This document shows positions 11,779 to 23,279 of a DNA stretch of 64,000 nucleotides, in pieces. Both the position numbers and the translations under genes were made by a program. How positions within the stretch are numbered: position 1 is the stretch's first letter; every line of letters starts with the position of its first letter. This DNA comes from Alisma plantago-aquatica. Its lineage: Eukaryota; Streptophyta; Magnoliopsida; Alismatales; Alismataceae. The notes beneath the pieces are model-generated. The model did no database searches. It was not told the DNA's origin and saw only the letters and a program-made list of their open reading frames with translations. Location of the stretch: positions 1,334,859,804 to 1,334,923,803 of the forward strand of contig OY856410.1 of assembly GCA_963693085.1 (NCBI GenBank), given 5' to 3'.

Positions 11779-13574
11779 TTAAGTTGGAGGTTTTGGAACC
11801 CAAACCAAGTCAACATGTTTCTTTTTCTTGTATGGACAAGAAAATGAATAGTGACCAAGACATAAACAATAATGACAACAAATAAAATCAATTTCATTTC
11901 TTTTCTTAGCATTTTGGTTATATTCTAGATTGTCTTTGGGAACATACATGATCTTTGATTTGGGTTTTTGCATTTTTATTATTCAAGGCTTTTGAGAAGA
12001 TTTATCTTTAGGTACATAACCTAGACCCCTTCTCCCTTTTTGTCCAAAAAAGTTTTTCAAGATTTTATCAAGAATATTATTACTCTTCAAACTAGCAACA
12101 TGCTTTTGTAGCTTTGTAATTTCATCAAATTTCTTTGTAATATCTAGTTTTTCTTGATTTAAACTTGAAATCAAAGAATCTCTTTTTTTAACAATAATAT
12201 CATAATTTGAATGAGAACATAGAACATGTTGAGTTTGATAATTATTCACCTTAGCAATCAATTCAACCTTTTCTTGAGAAAGAAGATTATTGTTGGTCAC
12301 TAGAGCAAGAAACTTGATATTGTAATCATTAATATATGATTTCAAAGTATCTTTTTCAAACATGATGATTTTGTTTTCAAAAATGATATCATTCAATTTA
12401 TCATACAAATCATCATTAGTTTTTGTAAGCTTCTTTAATTTCCTTTTACTATCAACATATGTATCATGTAGTTCTTAAAAACTAGTGACTACATCATCTT
12501 TAGATAAATCAAGGAGACTAACCTCAATTTCTTATTCATTGGTTGTTGCAATGAAACAACTTACCTTGTCTTCTTTAGTCATGAGACGTTCTACTTCTTC
12601 TTCTTCACTATCATCGCTTGAATCATCCCAAGCTTCTTTATAGGCCTTTTATTTCTTCTTGAGAGAGGATTTCTTTCCCTTCTTGACTTTAGGACACTCA
12701 TTTTTTAAATCTCCCTTCTTGACACATTCAAAGAACCAATGGGAAGAAGAAGAAGAGAGACCAGAATTTTTGTTAGATTTAAATCTTCCATATTACTTAC
12801 CATTTACAATGAGAGCCTTTTCTTCACTGTCTTCTTCACTTATTTCATTGCCTTCTTGATTGATAGCTTAGTTGCTGCCTTAAATGCAATGTCCTTCCTT
12901 TTCTCCTTTTTGTGTTCGGTTACCAATCTTTCTTCTTCATCAAGTGTAACTTCATGAGTCTCTAGATTTCTGATGAGTTGCTCCATCTTCAAAGTGGTAA
13001 GGTCATTGGTTTCTTCAATCACCATCACCTTTGGCTTGTACTTTGGAGGCAAAGATCTAAGAATCTTGGAAACTTGAACTTCCTCACTTGTATACTTACC
13101 CAATGCATTCAAGTTGTTAACAATAGAAGAAAACCTTGCATACATTTCCCTAATAGTCTCATTAGGTAACATTTGGAATTGATTGAACTTTTGTTTAAGA
13201 ATATTAATTTTAATATTCTTAACTTGAGTTGTAATTTCATGTGTAATTGAAAGTTTATGACATCTTTTATAAGCAGTCTCACATGCCAATAATCTATTAA
13301 ATTCATTAACAGCATTAGAATAATATAAAATGCTTACAACTTTTGCATTCAATTGAACTTGATTTACTATTTTAGGATTCCATGTTGCAAACTCCATTCG
13401 AGGAAGCTCATAGGGAAAGGGCACTATCCTCCAAAGGTCTAGGTTGATCCCTTTGAAGTTAAATTGCATCCTTCTTTTCCAACAAGTATAGTTCATTCCA
13501 TCAAAGAGTGTTGGTCGGCTCAAGTAATTTCCTTCAAGGTTGAGGTTGTGAAGTACACTGCCCCCATTATTCAA
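11779..13574 (-). pseudogene. copia-type gag with zinc knuckle (element B)
   Basis: A near-complete Gag runs from 13574 down to 11779 with a few breaks. The N-terminal 244 codons (13574-12840) hold the copia Gag domain: LFDGMNYTCWKRRMQF, then FNQFQMLPNETIREMYARFSSI and LRSLPPKYKPKVMVIEE. A middle part with acidic and coiled-coil-like sequence continues at 12408-11983. The end (11973-11779) carries the zinc knuckle CHYCLCLGHYSFSC, a proper CX2CX4HX4C, followed by VWVPK. Gag would package the element RNA. Its start lies only about 30 bp past the primer site. Confidence 0.88.
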
Positions 13575-13602
13575 GACCTATTAGGGATCCTTAAAGACCT
13601 TC

Positions 13603-13613
13603 TATGATACCAA
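13603..13613 (-). other. Primer-binding site of element B
   Basis: In the minus sense TTGGTATCA lies directly after the 5' LTR. It is complementary to the 3' end of initiator methionine tRNA, as usual for plant copia elements. The match stops after about 9 bases. Confidence 0.75.
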
Positions 13614-14348
13614 TTAAAAGATATAGAGAGGTTGAATAGATATTTTGGTACTTTTAAATTTAATTAAAATCTTAAGGCAAAGGAGGAGGAAATAAGGAAC
13701 ACACTTCCAAACATTGAATCAAATGTTGTCAGTCAACTACCCAATTGTTTCTAATTGGGATTTTGAAAGTGATTTATTTTATTTACCTCGTAAGGATGTT
13801 ACAACAAAATACAATCACCTTCCACTCAAAGTAGCCTTTACCTTGAAGTAGAATAAACCTACTTGAAGTAGCCTTCTTGAAGTAACCTCAAGTAACCTTG
13901 GAGAAACCTTCACTTCTTAAAGTAGCTCCACCTCCTTAAGATATCCTTCACCTAGAAGTAGCTCCATCCTCCTTGAAGCATCCTTCTTGATGTAACATCA
14001 AACACACCTTGGAGGATCTTCACTTTGTTGAAGTATCACCAAGCAACCTCCTTTCAACAGCCTCCAACCCTAGGAGTAGTCAAGGTGAACAAAGTACAAT
14101 ATAAAAGAAACAGATTGGAAGAAAGAAATATTTAACCAATGTTGTACAACACATTGATTCATATATCAAGATTTTAGATCTCCTATCCACTTAATATGGA
14201 CGTTGCTATGTGGTAACTAGGAGATAGTAGCTATAGGACACAACTTTGGAGTACAAGGAAGAAGATAGCAAGTGAATCCCAGCTTTGTTGCTCTCTAGAA
14301 TGGATTCTCAAGTGTAGCTTGTGTGATTTAGGTGTCCTAAGGCCTCTC

Positions 14349-14359
14349 CTATTTATAGG
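14349..14359 (-). promoter_or_regulatory. TATA box of element B 5' LTR
   Basis: The minus strand reads CCTATAAATAG. The palindrome cluster lies about 130-390 bp upstream in the direction of transcription. In the other LTR the same site is changed to CCTAGAAATAG. Confidence 0.6.
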
Positions 14360-14489
14360 AATGGTTTGTAAGTATTTAGTGACGTTCTAGGGAGTCTCTA
14401 GAGTGTTCTTATTGTTTAACTAGTTGTTATGTAGAAAGTAGTTGGGTTGTAACAACTAAAATGTTTGTTAAATGTGAAGCTTCCAAAAC

Positions 14490-14742
14490 TTTTCTCGGCC
14501 GACAATATTGTCGATCAGATAACTCTCGGTCCACAATATTTCCGACTAGATGACTATGTGGTTCATCTATCTCTAATGGATATATGTCTATCTCTCTCTT
14601 GTTTAAACCTATTCCAAGGGCCATATCTCGATCGCCAATATTGTTTAGCGAAATTGACACAGAACTAAAGATTTATAAAGTTATTTCTTGGTTGTTTGAG
14701 ACTTCAACCAAGTGATTCTTGGTCAACAATTTTGTCAACCTA
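14490..14742. repeat. Palindrome cluster CGACAATATTGTCG (element B right LTR)
   Basis: Four copies occur at about 14494-14516, 14524-14548, 14627-14650 and 14703-14740. Most differences from the left LTR copies change CG to TG or CA, as expected from methylated-cytosine decay. Confidence 0.75.
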
Positions 14743-15107
14743 GAAGGACATTTTGCAAGGGTTTGCAGTGTATGTGAGGTCCTATTGATGACTCATGTGA
14801 AACGTATCAACCCTAAAGTCTTATGTGAGTGTAAGATAGAGTTTTGGGTGGATAGGGAAAATATAACACTTGATTTGCATGATATCTAAGTACTTATACA
14901 TTATATACTTGTATAAGTTTTTACATTGAGTACAATCATGAAAATGTTAAACATTTAAGTGCATCATTATTCAACTATTTACGTGGTATGATGTCCTCAT
15001 CTTCATGAACCTTGAAATACTCAAGTACCATGTTAGATACACAAGAATGAAATGTTTGTCATCATCAAAAAAAGGGTATGGTAATGTGCAATTTAGCCAA
15101 CATGTTC

Positions 15108-16337
15108 CTGGATGAGCATTTGTTCACCATGAAAAACAAGGACCATGGTTTGCAAATATTGTGAACTATTTGGCATGTGGCGAGCTGCCAGAATATTGAC
15201 GATATCAAGACAAGAAGAAAATTTTCCATTCCTTGATATTCTATGTGTGGGATGACCCCATCTTACTCAAATAGTTTAGGGATGGGATTTTGAGGAAGTG
15301 TGTGTATGAGTGTGAGTTGGAGAGTATCTTGGCACATTGTCACTCCCTACCTATTGGGGGACATCATACAAGCTCAAGGACAGCGAAAAAGGTTTTAGAA
15401 AGTGGATTCTATTAGCCATTTATTATTAAATATTCTTATAATTTTGTGCATAATTGTGATTCATGTCGACGAGTGCAAAATATATCTAGATACATGAAAT
15501 GACACACAAAAAAGGAAGTTCAGGTTTTTGATCTATGGGAAATTGATTTTATGGGACCCTTTGTGTCTTCTAATTCTAAATTATATATCTTTCTTGTATT
15601 TGACTATGTGTTTAAGTGGGTGGAAGCAATTCCAACCTGCACCAATGATGCACAGGTTGTTTGTAGATTTGTAAAAGGCCATATTTTCTATAGGTTTGGG
15701 GTAAGATTAATGATAAGTGATTGGGGATCTCACTTCACGAATAAGAAGTTTGGAGTTTTATTGGCCAAGTATGAAGTGAGAGATAGAGTAGGAACCTCGT
15801 ACCATCCACAGACCCAAGGTCAACCTGAGGTGTCTAATAGAGAGATTAAGAAGATCCTAGAAAAGATAGTCTCAACAAGAAGGACCAATTGGAGCATGCA
15901 ATTATATAACGGTCTTTGGGCATATAGGACAACCTATAAAACACCTATAGGAACAACTTCATTTAGGTTGGTCTATGGGAGAGCATGTCATTTACCTATA
16001 GAATTGGAATACAAAGCCAAGTGGGTTTTGAGGAAGTTGAATTACAAACTTGATGTTGTAGTAAAACATACGCTTGTTGGAGCTCAATGTATTGAATGAG
16101 CTTAGGGTAGATGCCTATGAAAGCTCAAGGATATATAAGGATAGAACCAAGAATATCCATGTCCGACATATTTTTCATCAAGTGTTCACTCTAGGATATA
16201 AGGTGCTTTTGTTTAATTCTAGGATGAAATTGCATCCACGGAAATTAAGGTCTAGTTGGAGTGGTTCATATGTGGTGGTTAAGACATTCCCTCATGGATC
16301 AATGTATATAGTAATAGAGTTGATCCATTTCTTGTGA
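15108..16337 (+). pseudogene. Integrase of element A
   Basis: The sequence resumes element A after B. It starts with the RNase H-integrase connector, then a zinc-binding HHCC region (HCHSLPIGGHH ... CDSC, about 15330-15480). The catalytic core is mostly open (15551-16099, 182 codons). All three catalytic residues are visible: Asp in EIDFMGPF just before 15551, Asp in MISDWGSHF and Glu in EVSNREIKK. A C-terminal piece continues in another frame (16074-16337) and ends with the NG(K)..KHYF-type tail. The triad has survived although the rest of the element is ruined. Confidence 0.85.
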
Positions 16338-16744
16338 ATGGGAAGTAGTTGAAACACTACTTTTGCAAGACTTTGACCTAGCTTAATGTTTAATTATGTT
16401 TACCTTGTATAATGAGATGCTTAAACTTTAAATCTAAGTTCTTGATATGATTTAATATCATGTGACATACTTCTATTTACAATATTGGACAAATTTGATT
16501 AATGTTTCAACTATTTACAATATATGTGTGTATTTTGGACGTTGCAACTTACCCATAGGTGAGGGTTAATTTAAAAAACGTAACATGAAGAGAGGGCATT
16601 TTATGTTTTGATATCATGAGAGAGAAGAATATGGTATGGGGCGCTTTGTTTGAATACTTGAATAATAATGTAACAACATCATGTGAAATTAGGGTTTCTA
16701 GGGCCTCTAGGGTTTGCATAGTTGACTTAATATTTGACCTTTAC

Positions 16745-16965
16745 ACCACTTGTGGTGGGGGTCATGACCAAGACACATGCTTGAGAAGCATGGTCGCGAC
16801 TGAGACAACCTTATGAGAGGTGGGTCAAACACCTTGTATTTTAGTGACTCGACCATGTATAGGTGATATCTAGGGTTTTCACCTTGGAGTATCTCGACCG
16901 AGACAAGTTGGTGAATGTGATGTCACAACCACAACAAGAGGGAAACCGAACTAGTAGTTTGCGAC
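16745..16965. repeat. GGTCGTGACAC-type motif cluster (element C LTR, upstream)
   Basis: Degenerate copies on both strands include GGTCATGACC, GGTCGCGAC, CTCGACC and TCTCGACCGAGAC. They lie about 140-360 bp upstream of the TATA box. Matching diverged copies are at about 35975-36190 in the other LTR. Confidence 0.6.
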
Positions 16966-17099
16966 ATAGTTTTTGGATAAACATGATCATCGATATTACA
17001 TGCAAGTGAAGGGAAGGTTATCTCTTTGGAAGGCATGTGTTCCTTGGTGAGCTATGGTGTTGACACCTCAAAGATCTTCACTTCCCTCTTTCTTTCAGG

Positions 17100-17106
17100 T
17101 ATATAA
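17100..17106 (+). promoter_or_regulatory. TATA box of element C 5' LTR
   Basis: TATATAAACC at 17100 lies between the two motif clusters. The other LTR reads TAGATAAACC (36322), a damaged version. Confidence 0.5.
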
Positions 17107-17578
17107 ACCATCCTCTTCATCAGAAAGCAATCATTTTCGGCCTACAACTTCATCTTCTTCCTTTAGATCATGTTTAGAGCTTGAGGAACAAGGAAGGTTA
17201 GAACTTGGACCTTGGGTGGCTGATCAACTTACTTGGGGAAGATCTAGTGCTATATCAACATCTTAGTGGAAAATTCATAGAAGTTTACCCTTTTGGTAAG
17301 TGATCTTACTCTTGATCACATTTCCTCTCTCCTAAAACCTTCATCTTCTTCCTCCTTAACCATGAGGTATGAACCTTCCATGGTGTCCGTTTGTGAAGAT
17401 GGCTCCATTTCCTTCACCTTTCTTCTTTGGTTCGGATTAGGCCTAATTTCTTTCTTTCCTTATATCCCTGGTGACCATGATTTCTTTCTTCTTCTTGCAG
17501 GCGATCTCTTTACTGAGGTGTTGGAGCTTGGGTGAAGCTTTTGGAGCTTGAGGTCATAAGAGTTGTTTCTCTCCAAAG

Positions 17579-18586
17579 CAGTGTTCTCATATTCCCCGCA
17601 TGAGGTCGCTTATGTGCATATGCGGCCCTCAACCGCTCCACATATAACTATATTTTGGGCATGGACCGAATATGCGGCATGCAGTCACCAAGTGCGGCCG
17701 CTTAGGCCCCACATTTTATTTGGTGACTTAACTGGAAAAAAAACCCAAATAAAATCAACCAAATTAAATGACAACTTCTTCTATGTAGTTGGTTTTAGAT
17801 CAAATATTGAAATTTTGCTACCTCAAAAATAATTCTACTTTGAATGAGTGGTGCAAAATATATTATTACATTATATAATTATCAATGTTTTATTATGCTT
17901 TTTCCTTTTCTCTTTTTTCTCTTTTCTATTTTTCTCTAAGATTAAAACATGTTTCACTTGCAATAGTTCTTATTTTGTCTTGTATAAAAGGGGAATCTAT
18001 TGCAGACATTACTTGGATATGATATTTTATTTTACAAAGTATCAAATTTGTGTGCTTCCTAGGGAGTAATTTTATTCCCTGTGACTTTTTCTTCTCTATT
18101 TATTACTGACTTGATTTCTTCATATCATTTTAATCTTTTGATTTTGTTTTTGAAGTTCTTTTTCTATTTCTACTTTGAACTACCATGTGTTGTGTTACAG
18201 TGGTAATTCTTATTTTGTTCATTCAATAAATCTTCTCCTATGAACTGCATGTGTTTGTGTGTTGTGTTACTTGTATATTCTAGTACATCATATAAACTTA
18301 GGGTTTTGTTGATTGATTTTTCTTCTTGATGATTGGAAAATATGTGTTTCTTCTTCCATGATGTAATGAATAGTTGGTAAATTTTTAGGCTATTAGTCTA
18401 TGAAACTAGATAGTATGAAATTTATGATTATGATTATATTTTTTTTAATTAAATATATGTATAAAATATATTATTCATTAAAAAATTACAAAAACGCATA
18501 TGCCCCACTTATGCTCCCACATTCCGCTTATACTCTATGTGGTACCTTGACCGAATGCATACCGCATAACACATTTTAGAACATTT
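17579..18586. mobile_element. Element H: non-autonomous hAT-like DNA transposon
   Basis: This 1008-bp segment is present in the 5' LTR of C and absent from the 3' LTR, which preserves the empty site (near 36800). It is flanked by 8-bp direct repeats CTCCAAAG (17571-17578 and 18587-18594), the hAT target size. Ends are imperfect inverted repeats: CAGTGTTCTCATATTC and, inverted, AAATGTTCTAAAATGTG. Both subterminal regions carry many TATGCGG/CCGCATA copies, such as hAT transposases bind. The ORFs inside (17563-17832, 17848-18069) show no transposase. Confidence 0.85.
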
Positions 18587-18839
18587 CTCCAAAGATCAGG
18601 AGGGTTTTCTAACTCTTCCTGCCTCTTTTATGTGCGTCTTAACCTAATTTCATATTACTTTTTATGTGATTCATTGTACTTGTAATAATAGGAGGATTTG
18701 ATCTAATACACATGCATAAGAAATATTTTCAGTTATCTTCTTTTTAACATCTTTCTTATGATGATCCTCCATCATCATGGTTAGGGTTTGTTGAACACTT
18801 GAGAATATGGTGATGCTCACCCTATGACACGTGGTGTTC

Positions 18840-19460
18840 TAGGTTGATCGCTTGTTCTTATCTGGTTTGGATCTTTTATGGGGTTGGTGTAGGTGGTCGA
18901 GACAATCCATTAGTCTACTATCGTGGTCGACATTCCTTGGTGGGGTGGTCATCATACTTCCTTAACCCTAATATGGTCGCTACCTATTAGTTGGGTCACG
19001 ACACAATGTTGTTGTAGTGTTAGACTAGGTAGCTTGTTAGCATTACAGTTTTGATTGGCTAAGTACATAGTTCGTAACACATTCTTAGAACTTGTTAACA
19101 ATTAAGATGATTTTGGTAGAGCTAAGACACTTTATGGTCAAGGTAATAACACCATGTTACATGACTTAGTCACGATGCTGGGTTTAGGTGGTCATGACGC
19201 ACCTTGGAGGGTTGGTCATGACATACTAAGTGTCGTAGTCACGACCCATCTCTTAGTGTAGTGGTCATGACACCCCTTGCGTTGCTATCATGAAAATCTG
19301 TTGTATGAGCTTGAGTCACTATTGCGACGTCATGATTTTGAGTTGACACAACGACAAGTTGTTGAGGGGACAAGACACTCCATAACTTGTTGGTCGTGAC
19401 ACCCTTACCCCCTACCTGGTCAGGTCGCGACGCCTCGTTGTTGAACCGGTCAACACTCAT
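18840..19460. repeat. GGTCGTGACAC-type motif cluster (element C LTR, downstream)
   Basis: A second, longer run of GTGGTCGTGACACC-like motifs in both orientations lies downstream of the TATA box. The minus ORF at 19239-19460 simply reads through these motifs. The right LTR has the counterpart at about 37020-37640, with many CG sites changed to TG or CA. Confidence 0.65.
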
Positions 19461-21404
19461 GTGTCAATGATGAAAAACACTCATGTATTAAAGGTGGTTA
19501 AGGTACACACACAAGTATGAATATGGTCATCACCTAGGGTGATGGTTTAACTAAAATCAATGTGATTATGAATGGCTAACAATCAACAATGATATTTGAT
19601 TTTCCGACAATATGGAAAGTGATGGAATTATGGTTGAGAGGTGTTATGATGCTATTTAACCCCAATCAGGTACATATAAACCCTAACCTGAGTCTGATGA
19701 TAACAAGATCAGTATGTTCTCTATATTTGAATGTTGTTATTCATGGATAGTAATTTTCTCTCTTACTTGTGAGACACTAACTTGCAGGTGAAATGAATGG
19801 CATAGTTAAGTGAATGCTATGGTGAGACTTATACAATACAGAGTGATGATTGTGAGTAATGTTGAGGCTTTTTGTGATACTGAATGTTGCAGGGGCATAT
19901 GAATTGGTCTAATGACCTAGAAAGTGCTTTGTGTATAAATGAGGGATTAAAATCCCATAGTGTTGTCTTGATAATAATAATATCGAGAATGGCAGAATTA
20001 CTAAATCCATTTGATGACGAGACAAATTCTCACTTGATACATTTTATATGTTTTGAAGTTGCATCCTGCCTTAATTTTGTAGAAATTATTTAAGTTTAAT
20101 ATGATGTAACTTTCTTGATGCATTAAAAGATACCCAACTGGCGTGTTTAATCAAATAAAACCCTAATCATGTAGTTTCCCTATACCATAGATCAATATAT
20201 AGCATCTGCATCTAGCTGGATGATGAAACGAGTAACTCCTATGGGAAAACTTAGAGCACACATTGTTGAATGTGTGAGGTGCAAGTGATATATTTCTTTG
20301 TGTCCTTCAATTGTTGGAAATAGTGATATATTGTTTATTATTGAACGAACATGTGAAAGCCATTTCTCTAGTGTTGTGTCATATACCAAGGAAGACTAGT
20401 TGTTTATACGACCATAGCCTTGACTATGATTTGTAGTTTCTATAGGACTGTAGCTATGACTACCCGTTATTGTCTTTTAGAAGTATAATTATATGTCATT
20501 GCATTGCAAACTTGTGTTGACTAAGTAGTGTTGGTGATGATCATGGAGTCTGACTCTTTCATTGATCTTGTATGGTACTAATTTCGACTTAGCAGTGGTC
20601 AGTTGGATTTGAGTGGTACACTTCAAATCCATAGGGCATAAAAATGGTTAAACAATCATGTAGTATATGCTTTAGGGTCAAATATGAATCACATTGGATG
20701 ACCCCATGCCTTATTTCTTGTATTGTTTAGTTTATAATAGATATACATGTTCTTCATATTCCTTTTAAATAGTATATACATTCTACTACTCAATGGTAAC
20801 TACTTAAAATACTTAATAAGAGTAACCTGACTTATTTACTTCTCTTTATAGTGTTATGCTTATAATTGATGTTGGCGAAGAGTTATAACTCTCGCTGGGA
20901 CATTTGTTCTCACTCCGTGGGTTCCACAACTTTTTAGGTGGATGTGGACGAGGAGGTCGAGGTCATGGTACAAGAGCTGTGTGGTAAGGAGAGCAGTAGT
21001 TGTTTGAAGGTTGGACATGCTACTGGTGTAATGTCTTAGTAGAGTCTTATGTGTCATCCATGTACTCTCAGGTCTTGGGGAGAGATTTTGTTGTTTTGTT
21101 TAATCAACACAAAAATTTTGGGTTTTATGCCGTAATTGTAAAAAAGGGCTTGTACATATGAACAAGTTGCAATATGTATCATATATGCTTGATAGAATTT
21201 GAACTTAATATGTAACATGTTTTGGTATATGTGAAATACAGATGGCCTACATTTAAGGCTTTATTACAAAATACTTCCACTTGAGATATCAAATTGTAAT
21301 TGATTTAAATTTACTCTTTTTTGTGGTAATATTGTGGTTAGAGATAATTCTGCAATTTGTTTTGAGTAATCTGATTTATTGTGGCGATAGTTGTCACAAT
21401 TTAG

Positions 21405-21416
21405 TGGTATCAGATC
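21405..21416 (+). other. Primer-binding site of element C
   Basis: TGGTATCAGATC, six bases after the LTR end, matches the initiator-Met tRNA primer site of chromoviruses. Confidence 0.85.
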
Positions 21417-21531
21417 TATAGGTTCACTAAGTCTACATGGACATAGGACTAGGATTTGAGTCTGTTCTAATGTCCTCCAATATATCTTATATTAGCTTTT
21501 ATTATCATAGAAGTAGAAGAAGATAGAAAAG

Positions 21532-22660
21532 ATGTCTGGAGAGCATGATGAACATGTTGCAGAAAGCAACATTGCTACAAGAGGAGATGCTACTAGGAGG
21601 AAAGAGAGGGCAAAATTTGGGCCCGAGACTCCTCAAGTCAATCCAGCTAATGTAGCCAACCCTACTTTAAAGTCTGTGGTTGGACAATTTATGACTACAA
21701 TGAATTGTATGATGGGTAGGATGCCTGTAATTCAGCCTAGGGAAGAGGGTCCTGGTGTTGAAACTCATGGGTCTAGAAAGACTTTTGAGAGACTCTGACG
21801 TGTAGGAGTGTTGGAATATGTAGATACATCTGATCCAGCTGATGTAGATATATGGCTCACTGAGCTGGAGAAGGATTTTAAAATCCTCAACATCCTTGAG
21901 GAGGACAAGGTAAATCATGCAGTATACTTGTTGAAAGGGAGTGTTGGCCACTGTTGGGCCATTGAAGAGGAGAAAAGGCCGCAAGTTGCAATTACATGGG
22001 AGGAATTTAGATGGGAGTTTGTAAGTCGGTACTTGCTTGATACTTACTTAGATGAAAAGATTGTACAATTTGAGAACATTAGACAAAGAACCATGTCAGT
22101 CAGTGTGTATGAAGCTAAGTTTATGGAGATTTTTAGGTTTTGTCTACATATGGAAACAACAGACAAGGAGATGGTCAAGCACTTTGAGAAGGGAATGAGT
22201 ATTGAGCTATCAACCCCAGTGTCATCCTTAGAGAGTAGAGAAATGTTTGCAACTTTTGTGGAGTTAGTTAGGAGAGTGGAGAGATCTGTGATAGAGAAAT
22301 GTGAATCAAAGGACAAAAATAGACCTATGTAGTACTAAGGACAATATTTTGGAGGCTTCAAGAAGCCCAGGTACTCAGAGCCACAGTCTTAAGAGAGGTC
22401 GGTAACTCTATCATAGTGGACTCAGAGCAGAGGCAGAGGTCATAGTTTGTCACCTACAGGAGCTGAGAGTGCAATGTCAATATCTGTGATAGGGCCACTA
22501 GGCCGTGGTATGAGGGAAAAACCTGGTTCAAGTGTGGGTAAGTGGGGCATACTAAGTGGTATTGCCATGTGAAGGATGAAGAAGTGACTCAGCAGCCTAG
22601 GCAGAGTCAACAAAGTTCCCAGCAGCAACAACAACACAGTGGTAGAGGATGCAGATAGAT
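21532..22660 (+). pseudogene. gag of element C
   Basis: The reading begins at 21532 and breaks at 21796; the Gag capsid domain is then open from 21808 to 22332. It shows the chromovirus Gag pattern: DVDIWLTELEKDFKIL, TWEEFRWEF, SVSVYEAKFMEIFRF and KHFEKGMS. Downstream, broken by stops, a zinc-knuckle-like FKCG..GHTKWYC occurs near 22515-22570, followed by a Gln-rich stretch. Gag forms the particle and binds RNA. The minus ORFs 21667-21984 and 22044-22316 are shadows. Confidence 0.85.
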
Positions 22661-22773
22661 GTCACAAGCTAGTTCATCAGGACATGTTAGCATAGGTATA
22701 GGGAAACAAAAGGTGACGGCTCGATTCTATATGATGAGATAGAATAGGTAGAGGGAAACAACAGACAACGGTT

Positions 22774-23200
22774 GTGGCAGGTCAGATGGAGTTATATCAT
22801 TCTGATTTATCTTCTTCATGTTTCATATCTATTTTAATTGACTTGAGTGTGACACATTATTTCATCACTAGAGAAATTATAGTTAAGTTTTCCTTTCCAA
22901 TTCATCATAGGCATGATAGTCTTCATCTAGAGACTCCCTTAGTTGGTTCTGTAGAGATGCTAGAAGTATGTTTTTCCTATATATTTCCTTTTCAAGACAT
23001 AGTATACAAGTGGATCTCTTACCACTTGATATGCATGAATTCGACGTAATACCTGGGATGGATACTTTGCAAAAGTATTAGGTGATCTTAGACTATAGTG
23101 CCAAGATGGAAATGTTTGTAGAAGATGATGCCTCATGGGTTTTCCAGGGTCATAGGAAAATCCTTCTGACATGTCTAGTTTAAGCTATGACGACAGAGAA
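22774..23200 (+). pseudogene. Retropepsin-like protease remnant (element C)
   Basis: The frame 22774-23049 contains ILIDLSVTHYFITREI, the counterpart of the (L)IDSGATHSFI active-site region of chromovirus protease, with Ser-Gly-Ala changed. After a shift, WMDTLQKY and CQDGNV-like pieces of the C-terminal half follow. Confidence 0.7.
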
Positions 23201-23279
23201 GTGGATGAGACAGGGTTGTGATGCATTTTTGGCACATGTGGTGGATACAAAGGCAAAGGGTCCTAGCATTCAAGAAGTG

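Larger units (their letters stand above)
7962..15102 (-). mobile_element. Element B: non-autonomous copia-type LTR element with gag only (TR-GAG-like)
   Basis: Two LTRs of about 1.5 kb (7962-9461 and 13615-15102) flank about 4.15 kb of internal DNA. Direct repeats TGTTC at 7957-7961 and 15103-15107 are the target duplication, and the host element A reads on across them. In the minus sense the order is LTR, primer site TTGGTATCA, gag with zinc knuckle, long AT-rich tract, polypurine tract, LTR. No protease, integrase, RT or RNase H is detectable in 9479-11778. This layout fits the published TR-GAG class, which must borrow pol functions from autonomous copia relatives. Confidence 0.88.
13615..15102 (-). 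repeat. Element B LTR (right copy, 5' LTR)
   Basis: This is the partner of 7962-9461. It carries an intact TATA site (14349-14359) and the palindrome cluster at 14490-14742. It is followed by the TGTTC target repeat and then by the integrase part of element A. Confidence 0.9.
16374..21398 (+). repeat. Element C 5' LTR
   Basis: It starts TGACCTAGC and ends GTTGTCACA just before the primer site. It is collinear with 35593-39572 except for the 1008-bp hAT-like insertion at 17579-18586. It contains a TATA box at 17100 and GGTCGTGAC-type clusters at 16745-16965 and 18840-19460. ORFs within it are not conserved as coding between the two LTRs. Confidence 0.9.

Noticed and set aside
17563..18069. 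Transposase ORFs inside element H
   Set aside because: The two short ORFs are AT- or Phe-rich and show no hAT transposase motif.
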